From Cyanobacteria bacterium UBA1186 (GTDB lineage Bacteria > Cyanobacteriota > Vampirovibrionia > Gastranaerophilales > Gastranaerophilaceae), in the NCBI GenBank assembly GCA_002309875.1, contig DBYM01000066.1:1-7776 (forward strand): 7,776 nucleotides of DNA, written 5' to 3'. Position 1 is the first letter of the stretch, and every line of letters begins with the position of its first letter. A model generated the notes under the pieces. It saw only the letters and a list, made by a program, of their open reading frames with translations. It did not search any database and was not told where the DNA came from. This document shows, one piece after another, positions 1 through 5,207 of the stretch. Both the position numbers and the translations under genes were made by a program.

Positions 1-158
1 CATATTAAAATCATTATCCATTGTCCGTGTGCCGCCAAAATCTGTTCAAATCCGGCTAATTCCGAATTTGCAAACGCATTTTGTGCGGAATGGACAAAGC
101 CCATAATTCCTGTTGAATCCCAAAGGGTTTGTAAACCTTCTGCAATACTTATACTCAT
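1..158 (-). CDS. oadB: OadB, beta subunit of Na+-translocating decarboxylase (N-terminal fragment)
   Basis: Only the first 52 codons are present; the frame is still open at the left edge. The start is the ATG at 158-156. Its ribosome site AGGGAG lies 8 bases upstream and overlaps the oadA TAG stop, which suggests translational coupling; 11 bases separate the two genes. The fragment contains LWDSTGIMGF and ends in GQWIMILI, which looks like the start of the first membrane helix. By family knowledge, OadB is the multi-spanning subunit that decarboxylates carboxybiotin and exports Na+. The identification rests on position directly after oadA, with oadG upstream, and on a general resemblance of the GQ-x-IM-hydrophobic stretch to OadB N-termini. 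Methylmalonyl-CoA or glutaconyl-CoA decarboxylase beta subunits are near-identical in type and cannot be excluded from this fragment. Confidence 0.75.
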   Translation of the reverse strand, partial: MSISIAEGLQTLWDSTGIMGFVHSAQNAFANSELAGFEQILAAHGQWIMILI

Positions 159-169
159 TTACTTTCTCC

Positions 170-1975
170 CTATCCGATAGTTACCAAAGGCTGTCCCGTA
201 ACGACCTTATCTCCCTGTGAAACAAGTACCGATTGGACTGTTCCCGCCTTTGGCGACTTCACCTCTGTTTCCATTTTCATTGCTTCTACTACCAAAAGAA
301 CATCGCCTTCGTTTACCGAATCCCCTTCAGAAACCTCTATTCTTAAAACATTTCCGGGAAGGCCTGCTTTTATTTCTTCCCCTTCTCCTGAAGTATCAGA
401 TTTTTCTGTTATACCTGAATTAACCGCAATGTCATAGTATTTGCCGTTAACCTTTACTCTTGCATCGGATTCAAGTCTGACAGCATAATTTTTGCCGTTA
501 ACTTTGACGGTATATTCGCCTGATGAGTTTGCGGCAGCCGCAGCCTTCGGAGCATCTGCTTTAACTTTGTTTACTGATATCTGACCTTTTCCGAGCAGGA
601 AGTCAATACCTTTATCTACATTTCCGTCTTTGCATGCGCATGCGATAAAGAGATTTTCGTCTGTTATCGGCAAACCTGCCTCTTTAAGTCTTGCTTCGGC
701 AGCCTTAATACCTTTTTCGGGGTCTTTGTCGTTCAGGTCAACAACCTTTTCAGTCGTAGGCTTCAGACCTGTTTTCTCTTCTGCCCATTTAACCAATTCG
801 GGATCAGGCTCACAAGGAGTTTTCCCAAAGTAACCCAAAAGCATTTTTGCATATCCGGGATTAGCCTGTTCCCAAGGAGTATCTGTTATCGCATTCAGGA
901 ATGATTGCTGCGCATAGAACTGAGAAACAGGTGTTACGGAAGTTGCATAACCGCCTCTCTCAACAACCTCTCTCATATTTGCAATAAGTTTCGGGAACTT
1001 ATCAAGCATACCCATATCTTTTAACTGATTAACGGTTGTAGCCGTTGCTCCGCCCGGAAGCGGTGCCTGTATAAGAATCGGATTAACGGCAAGAGAAATT
1101 GGAGAAAGCGGATAATCCTTCATGCATTCCTTAAAGATTTCTTCCGTTTCCATTATTTTCTTTATATCAAGACCTAAGTCGTATTCAGTGCCTTTTAAAG
1201 CATGCCACATTGAAATAATATCAGGCTGACCTGTTCCGCCTGAGACAGGTTTCATTGCCAAATCAATTCCGTCAGCACCACCGTCCAATGCAGCAAGGTA
1301 TGCAGCCAAACCTGTTCCCGCAGTTTCATGTGAATGGAATCTTATATGAGCATCTTTACCCAAAATTTCACGAGCCATCTTAACGGTCGCATAAACTTTT
1401 CTCGGATTTGAAGTACCTGAAGCATCTTTAAATGCCAAGGAATCAAACGGTAACCCTGAATCCAATATATTTCTCAAAACTCTTTCGTAAAATGCTACGT
1501 CGTGAGCGCCTTCGCAACCGTACGGAAGTTCCATCATTGTAATCGTAACTTCATGCTGCAGGCCATGCTTTTTAATACTGTTTGCAGAATCAATCAAATT
1601 ATTAACATCATTTAACGCATCGAAGTTTCTGATTACATCTACACCGTGTTTTGCAAAAGTTTTTGCGTGCAAATCGATAACATCACGAGGCTGTGAATTT
1701 AAACCTACAACGTTTACACCTCTTGCCAGAGATTGAAGTTTAACATCTTTACCTACCGCATCTCTGATCTTATCCATTGTCTCAAATGCGTTTTCATTGC
1801 AGAAAAATATCGGAGCCTGAAATCTCGCACCACCCGCGGTCTCAAAATGTTTTATCCCCGCATTTACCGCTGATTGTAAAGCCGGAATAAAGTCATCTAC
1901 AAGGACCTTCGCTCCGAATATAGACTGGAAACCGTCACGAAAAGACGTATCCATAACTTTAATTAACTTTGTCAT
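170..1975 (-). CDS. oadA: OadA, oxaloacetate decarboxylase alpha subunit (carboxyltransferase plus biotin carrier)
   Basis: This 601-residue protein transfers the carboxyl group of oxaloacetate (or makes the reverse reaction possible) to a biotin on its own C-terminal domain; OadB then decarboxylates the biotin. Residues 1 to about 290 form the TIM-barrel carboxyltransferase: DTSFRDGFQS at 9-18, the FKDASG motif with Lys183 (the position that is carbamylated in pyruvate carboxylase), and the metal-binding HSHETAG at 214-220. Residues about 290-465 are the conserved post-barrel helical region. An Ala/Lys linker (471-485) leads to the biotinyl domain, with EAMKMET at 564-570 and Lys567 as the biotin site. 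The barrel resembles, from memory, the separate PycB subunit of Campylobacter-type bacteria ('TFRDGFQS' instead of 'LRDAHQS'), so pyruvate carboxylase subunit B is the alternative. Flanking oadG and oadB favour the Na+ pump. A GAGAGG ribosome site precedes the ATG. Confidence 0.9.
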   Translation of the reverse strand: MTKLIKVMDTSFRDGFQSIFGAKVLVDDFIPALQSAVNAGIKHFETAGGARFQAPIFFCNENAFETMDKIRDAVGKDVKLQSLARGVNVVGLNSQPRDVIDLHAKTFAKHGVDVIRNFDALNDVNNLIDSANSIKKHGLQHEVTITMMELPYGCEGAHDVAFYERVLRNILDSGLPFDSLAFKDASGTSNPRKVYATVKMAREILGKDAHIRFHSHETAGTGLAAYLAALDGGADGIDLAMKPVSGGTGQPDIISMWHALKGTEYDLGLDIKKIMETEEIFKECMKDYPLSPISLAVNPILIQAPLPGGATATTVNQLKDMGMLDKFPKLIANMREVVERGGYATSVTPVSQFYAQQSFLNAITDTPWEQANPGYAKMLLGYFGKTPCEPDPELVKWAEEKTGLKPTTEKVVDLNDKDPEKGIKAAEARLKEAGLPITDENLFIACACKDGNVDKGIDFLLGKGQISVNKVKADAPKAAAAANSSGEYTVKVNGKNYAVRLESDARVKVNGKYYDIAVNSGITEKSDTSGEGEEIKAGLPGNVLRIEVSEGDSVNEGDVLLVVEAMKMETEVKSPKAGTVQSVLVSQGDKVVTGQPLVTIG

Positions 1976-2000
1976 TTTCTTACCTCTCTATATAACTGAT

Positions 2001-2237
2001 TTACTTTCTCGCAAACATAGCAGCCACAATTGCAGCAGCAACTTCATCATCACTTGAAGATACTGATTTTGTTTTAGCACCCGCCGCAACAGGCACAACT
2101 TCAGGAAAAATTTCATTCAATTTACCTACAACTCTTGACATGACATTCATCGCCAAAATCATCAGGCATAAAAACGAAAGGACTGTTCCCATACCTATTA
2201 ACATTGCGGATAAACCTTCCATTAGTAACTCGTTCAT
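2001..2237 (-). CDS. oadG: OadG, small gamma subunit of Na+-translocating decarboxylase
   Basis: This 78-residue protein is close to the usual 80-90 residue length of OadG. It has one membrane helix at about residues 9-31, led by GLSAMLIGMGTVLSFLCLMI, which matches the family style of a helix with GMG near its start. A short charged segment follows (MSRVVGKLNE), then an Ala/Ser-rich hinge, and the C-terminus DDEVAAAIVAAMFARK is of the type usual for this family. By family knowledge, gamma anchors the alpha subunit to the beta subunit and assists assembly. The ATG overlaps the birA stop as ATGA, with a GGAG ribosome site inside the end of birA. The next gene, oadA, starts 25 bases downstream. 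The identification from sequence alone would be moderate; with oadA and oadB next door it is strong. Confidence 0.85.
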   Translation of the reverse strand: MNELLMEGLSAMLIGMGTVLSFLCLMILAMNVMSRVVGKLNEIFPEVVPVAAGAKTKSVSSSDDEVAAAIVAAMFARK

Positions 2238-2998
2238 AAAATATCTCCTATGTAAAGTATTTGTTCCTCTCCGTTGTTAAGGATTTTCAAAGCACCCTGG
2301 TCCGTTATATCGATTGCCTCGCCCTCAACAGTCTTATCAAAAACATTAATCCTTATCTGTTTATTCAGAAATTCAAAACGTTCTTTATAGGCCTTTCTTA
2401 TAAACTTAAAGCCTCCCTTTATAAAATTATCATACTCCAAACAAAACTTATCTAAAACCCTCTGAAAAAAGTGTTCTTTATCAATTTCCATGCCTGTAAG
2501 AATATTAAGCGAAGTTGCAGGCTGATCTATCTTATCCATATCCTCCTGTGAACAATTAAGATTTATGCCAAATCCCAAAATGACAGCAGTAGTATGCACC
2601 TCTCCGTTTCCTTCTGCATTTACACCTGCTCCGTCATTTACTCCTACCCCGATATTTACCCCCTCGGCAAGGATTCCGCATATTTTTTTACCGTTAACAC
2701 GCAAATCGTTCGGCCACTTGATTTTTGCATAAACACCATATTCCTCAAACACTTCAGCTAATACAAGGCAAAGGTATTGGGTTAAATTAGAATAAACCTC
2801 CCGCATTGTGCCATGGTATTTCAAGACAATACTTGCATAGATATTGCCCTCACCCATATAATTCCATTTACGGTCAAGCCTTCCTCTGCCTGAAGTCTGA
2901 TTATATGTATAGACAACAGTTAAATTTTCAAGAGAATTAATACTCTCTTTTGCCCACTTATTAGTAGAGTCAACCTTCTCTAAATAAACCCTCTCCAT
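2234..2998 (-). CDS. birA: BirA, biotin--protein ligase (group I, no DNA-binding domain)
   Basis: This 254-residue enzyme activates biotin with ATP to biotinyl-5'-AMP and transfers it to the lysine of a biotin carrier; the obvious target is Lys567 of OadA, two genes downstream. Motifs: STNKWAKE at 11-18, the biotin/AMP-binding GRGRLDRKW at 37-45, KWPNDL at 94-99, NGKKICGILAEG at 102-113 with the ligand-contacting Lys at 105, and GFGINLN at 142-148. The C-terminal SH3-like domain occupies about 212-254. The N-terminus begins at the catalytic domain, so the helix-turn-helix repressor domain of E. coli-type BirA is absent, and autoregulation by BirA is not expected. Between LAEG and GFGIN there is an expanded loop built from a three-copy 18-bp repeat. 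The ATG at 2998 has no ribosome site and coincides with a predicted transcription start. The stop overlaps oadG (ATGA). Confidence 0.93.
   Translation of the reverse strand: MERVYLEKVDSTNKWAKESINSLENLTVVYTYNQTSGRGRLDRKWNYMGEGNIYASIVLKYHGTMREVYSNLTQYLCLVLAEVFEEYGVYAKIKWPNDLRVNGKKICGILAEGVNIGVGVNDGAGVNAEGNGEVHTTAVILGFGINLNCSQEDMDKIDQPATSLNILTGMEIDKEHFFQRVLDKFCLEYDNFIKGGFKFIRKAYKERFEFLNKQIRINVFDKTVEGEAIDITDQGALKILNNGEEQILYIGDIL
2618..2671 (-). repeat. Three tandem 18-bp repeats inside birA
   Basis: Three imperfect 18-bp units lie head to tail at 2654-2671, 2636-2653 and 2618-2635. Each ends in GGxGTAAAT on the coding strand. They encode LAEGVN, IGVGVN and DGAGVN (residues 110-127), followed by a degenerate AEGNGE. 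The first unit includes the conserved LAEG of the ligase core, so the array looks like an in-frame duplication of that segment which lengthens the loop before GFGIN. Confidence 0.75.
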
Positions 2999-3004
2999 AC
3001 AAAT

Positions 3005-3033
3005 ATTGTAATATAAACAGTTAATCAGGTAAA
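3005..3033 (-). promoter_or_regulatory. Predicted sigma-70-type promoter of the birA-oadGAB operon
   Basis: On the minus strand, TTTACC (3033-3028) and TACAAT (3010-3005) are separated by exactly 17 bases. The -10 matches the consensus at 5 of 6 positions and the -35 at 4 of 6. Six bases (ATTTGT) then separate the -10 from the A of the birA ATG, so the expected first transcribed base is the start codon itself. The -35 box abuts or overlaps the U-tract of the upstream terminator. Confidence 0.6.
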
Positions 3034-3062
3034 GAAAAACAGTTCCTTTGAAGGAACTGTTT
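3028..3062 (-). terminator. Intrinsic terminator of the 452-aa/213-aa membrane-protein pair
   Basis: A perfect 12-bp inverted repeat (AAACAGTTCCTT and AAGGAACTGTTT, arms 3051-3062 and 3037-3048, 2-base centre) begins 23 bases after the TAA stop at 3086. Read on the minus strand it is followed by a T-rich run (GTTTTTCTTT). The plus-strand direction lacks a comparable run (TTTATATAC), so it works for minus-strand transcripts. It separates this pair from the birA operon immediately downstream. Confidence 0.85.
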
Positions 3063-3085
3063 ATATACTACTTACACATTAAGTT

Positions 3086-3727
3086 TTATGCTTTTGCTAC
3101 TTCCATTCTTGCTTCAGGTATCTCATTTTCCTTCTTGGCATCAAGTTTTTTACCGAGCCATTCACCCATACGGTTTGCAGGCTTAGTAATTGCTACCGGA
3201 GCCAAGTATCTGTACAAGAAGGTGAATGTTGCGATACCGGCAAGAGTTCTGACACCCTTGAGTTGTTTTGTCGCTCTTTGGAGTGCAATTTCATGCTCTT
3301 CATGGGTTAAGCCTGCTGAAGCAATCGCTTTTTCAAGTCTTGCAGCAAATTTATATTCCCAATTCTTAGTATGACCTGATATCAATTTATCAAGTGTATA
3401 ACCTAAAATAGTCGGAACAACAAAGTTCAATGTCTGATTTATTGCAAGGGTATTTGAATTTTTCTTCTCAAGTCTCTTGTTCTTTAATGTATTATAGGCA
3501 TACGCGAAAGAAGTTACAAGAGAGCCGACAACTGCAAAATGCTTGGTCGCATTTGTTCTGTCTTTTGAATATATCCACTCGGACGCTTTTCTGATTCTTT
3601 TTGATTTTAAAATCCATTCGCCATAGGCACTTGATATTCTGCCAAAAGCAGGTTGCTGATTTTGAACAGCAGGACTTTTCTTATTATTGTTTGTATTATC
3701 TGACAAATATAAAGGCTGTATTCTCAT
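3086..3727 (-). CDS. Unknown membrane protein, 213 residues, with N-terminal PAFGR element
   Basis: I do not recognise a characterised family. The N-terminus (1-25) is Asn/Gln-rich and polar with no signal peptide, and is followed by PAFGR at 26-30. Three hydrophobic segments that could span the membrane lie at about 63-80, 98-117 and 160-181. Basic stretches flank them (KSKRIRK at 41-47, LKNKRLEKK at 81-89). A helical, charged segment (125-158) joins the second and third. The C-terminus is Lys/Glu/Ala-rich. The start ATG at 3727 forms TAATG with the stop of the upstream gene, with an AGGCAGG ribosome site inside that gene, so the two are translated together and probably work together. Layout (FG element, two-helix hairpin, helical loop, last helix) resembles that of its partner, so they may be distant paralogues. 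The shared element is lineage-typical as I recall it; function unknown. Confidence 0.85.
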   Translation of the reverse strand: MRIQPLYLSDNTNNNKKSPAVQNQQPAFGRISSAYGEWILKSKRIRKASEWIYSKDRTNATKHFAVVGSLVTSFAYAYNTLKNKRLEKKNSNTLAINQTLNFVVPTILGYTLDKLISGHTKNWEYKFAARLEKAIASAGLTHEEHEIALQRATKQLKGVRTLAGIATFTFLYRYLAPVAITKPANRMGEWLGKKLDAKKENEIPEARMEVAKA

Positions 3728-5085
3728 TACGCACCTGCCTTTTCTGCCTGAACAGGTGCAGGCTTTGATTTCTCAAGATGGAATACATTCTTTAAGATAA
3801 ACGGCAACAATGCTATGGTAGCCGTTGCACGGGGGTATGCTATCGTAATATCCGGCAGCCATTGTCCGAACTTGTTATGGACTTCATTTATTCCGGCTGC
3901 TACAACCATATCTTCATCAATCGGAGTGCCTTTTCCGTGCTCGGCACCATTCTTTTGATAGCAAACATCTTTTATCTTTATTCTCTTTTTGCCGAATAAT
4001 GAAGTCTTCTCAAATTTAAACGTTTCACCTGTGCTGTATGGAACCGCTTTATCTGTTTCCCTCCAATCGGAAACATAACAGAAATTTTTATCAAGTTTAA
4101 AATCTGTCCCGTCAAGGCTTTTAGCTTTTGAAAAATCCCTGTTCCCTCTTACTCCGACCGTTTTTACATCAAGTGTCGGGAATGCTTCTATCAAAACTTC
4201 GTCAGTACATTCATTCAGTTCATAATATTTAGGTTTAATCTGGCGATCTAACAACTTATCCCAGAAAGACCTTTGCTGAGCCAATTTTTCCGCTTTAGAC
4301 TCGTTAACCATAGTGATATAAACATTTTTAGCAGTCTTTATATTACCCGCTTCATCAAAATATTCGGAATATGTCTCTTTTGATATTTCAGAACTGTGTT
4401 TTGGCAAAGGAATTTTAAATACATCTTTAATATCGGTAATGAGTTTGTTACCGTGCCTGTCTATCTGCTCCTTTATCGGTTTCAGTTTGCCAATTTCATC
4501 AAAATTGCCAACTTTTCCGTCTAACCAATTTTTAGGATTTTCAATATCAGCCTGCGGGAATCTTGCTTTGAATTCTTTTGCCGACAAATGCAGGTGAGCA
4601 TTTTCCAAGGCCTTATTATAACCTTTTGCCAGCGGTTTAATGAATATCAGAGGAACAATTAACCCCCATAAGGCGGAAGATATTGCGTGAGATGAGGCAT
4701 AAGCCATATCTTTTCTTTCATTATCATTTGCTATGGCAAACAAAGTTACAGGTCTTAAGACGCCAGCAAAAACGGCGCTTACAATCGCCGTTATCCATAC
4801 TTCCTGTTTAGTTGTCGTTTCCAAGAAATTATTAACCGGACCATCGACAGGACCTCTTCCACCCTTCAACATGTCCTTTACGTTCTTAACGTGCTTTTCA
4901 AGCGTCTGTCCAACCGGTTTATTAAAAGGAATTCGCTTGCCAAAAGAGACGTTATACTCGAAAGTATCGTTTTGTAATTCATTATTTCTTATTGGTTGAT
5001 TTTTAAATCTAAAGTCATGGGATAGTTGTGCTGACGGATAGTTTGCCTTAAAGACGTTTAGATCTTGCGTTGTATGAATCTGCAT
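3727..5085 (-). CDS. Unknown membrane protein, 452 residues, with N-terminal VSFGK element and large soluble domain
   Basis: I do not recognise a characterised family. Numbering is from the chosen ATG at 5085. The N-terminus is polar (MQIHTTQDLN) and carries VSFGK at 46-50. Two strongly hydrophobic segments at about 95-120 and 129-151 form a likely membrane hairpin. A soluble domain of about 260 residues follows (152-410), rich in Lys, Asp and aromatic residues, with few cysteines (293, 336 and 375) and no catalytic signature that I can name. A last hydrophobic segment lies at 411-434, then a Lys/Pro/Ala tail. The frame is open upstream to a TTG at 5166, but those codons are AT-rich and carry promoter-like sequence. 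Of the tandem ATGs at 5088 and 5085, the second has better spacing from the weak site GGA. It overlaps the next gene by one base (TAATG). Confidence 0.8.
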   Translation of the reverse strand: MQIHTTQDLNVFKANYPSAQLSHDFRFKNQPIRNNELQNDTFEYNVSFGKRIPFNKPVGQTLEKHVKNVKDMLKGGRGPVDGPVNNFLETTTKQEVWITAIVSAVFAGVLRPVTLFAIANDNERKDMAYASSHAISSALWGLIVPLIFIKPLAKGYNKALENAHLHLSAKEFKARFPQADIENPKNWLDGKVGNFDEIGKLKPIKEQIDRHGNKLITDIKDVFKIPLPKHSSEISKETYSEYFDEAGNIKTAKNVYITMVNESKAEKLAQQRSFWDKLLDRQIKPKYYELNECTDEVLIEAFPTLDVKTVGVRGNRDFSKAKSLDGTDFKLDKNFCYVSDWRETDKAVPYSTGETFKFEKTSLFGKKRIKIKDVCYQKNGAEHGKGTPIDEDMVVAAGINEVHNKFGQWLPDITIAYPRATATIALLPFILKNVFHLEKSKPAPVQAEKAGA

Positions 5086-5088
5086 CAT

Positions 5089-5098
5089 AGTTTCCAAT
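5089..5098 (-). promoter_or_regulatory. Weak ribosome-binding site deciding the 452-aa start
   Basis: TTGGAAACT precedes two consecutive ATG codons (5088-5086 and 5085-5083). The GGA core is 4 bases from the first ATG and 7 from the second, which favours MQIHTTQ as the N-terminus, but either is possible. Confidence 0.4.
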
Positions 5099-5113
5099 CT
5101 AATTAATGTAATG

Positions 5114-5141
5114 TCTATACTATAATCATAAAACAAGTAAA
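5114..5141 (-). promoter_or_regulatory. Candidate promoter for the membrane-protein pair
   Basis: On the minus strand, TTTACT (5141-5136) and TATAGA (5119-5114) are 16 bases apart, giving a leader of about 22 bases to the ATG at 5085. Both boxes match the consensus at only 4 of 6 positions in a very AT-rich stretch; TATAGT at 5124-5119 is an alternative -10 without a good -35. Confidence 0.35.
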
Positions 5142-5159
5142 TATATTTTTTGCTACTCC

Positions 5160-5188
5160 TTAACAAATTTGTTACAATCTGATAGAAT
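5160..5188 (+). promoter_or_regulatory. Strong predicted promoter of the exported-protein gene
   Basis: TTAACA (5160-5165) and TAGAAT (5183-5188) each match the sigma-70 consensus at 5 of 6 positions, with the ideal 17-base spacing. The predicted transcription start near 5195 leaves a leader of about 13 bases that contains the AGAGAG ribosome site (5195-5200). A second, weaker arrangement (TTGCTA 5150-5155, TACAAT 5173-5178, 17-base spacer) overlaps it. Confidence 0.65.
5161..5174. promoter_or_regulatory. Perfect 14-bp palindrome, candidate operator
   Basis: TAACAAATTTGTTA is a perfect inverted repeat with no central gap. It covers most of the -35 box and the first half of the spacer of the plus-strand promoter, the usual place for a repressor to block polymerase. 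No regulator gene is visible in the window. It is AT-rich, so chance is a real alternative. Confidence 0.4.
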
Positions 5189-5207
5189 AAAGACAGAGAG
5201 CCTGTTT

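Noticed and set aside
217..833. Short plus-strand open frames opposite oadA (217-423 and 630-833)
   Set aside because: They lie wholly antisense to a well-identified gene with conserved motifs; their translations are low-complexity Leu/Phe/Pro or Ser-rich and show no domain.
2261..2455. Plus-strand open frame opposite birA
   Set aside because: It is fully antisense to the C-terminal half of birA, whose protein motifs are clear; nothing supports coding on the plus strand.
3048..3374. Plus-strand open frame of 108 codons, hydrophobic, opposite the 213-residue gene
   Set aside because: It starts inside the terminator hairpin, is antisense to the end of a gene with good coupling signals, and its hydrophobicity mirrors the opposite strand.
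4733..4999. Plus-strand open frame opposite the 452-residue gene
   Set aside because: It has no ribosome site or recognisable protein and lies opposite a longer frame with membrane segments and an operon partner.
5086..5166. N-terminal extension of the 452-residue protein to a TTG at 5166
   Set aside because: The extra codons are AT-rich, cover the candidate promoters, and have no ribosome site at the TTG; ATG at 5085 (or 5088) fits better.
5169..5207. TTG start for the exported protein 13 codons upstream
   Set aside because: It lies between the -35 and -10 boxes and would put polar residues before an otherwise perfect signal peptide; ATG at 5208 has AGAGAG upstream.
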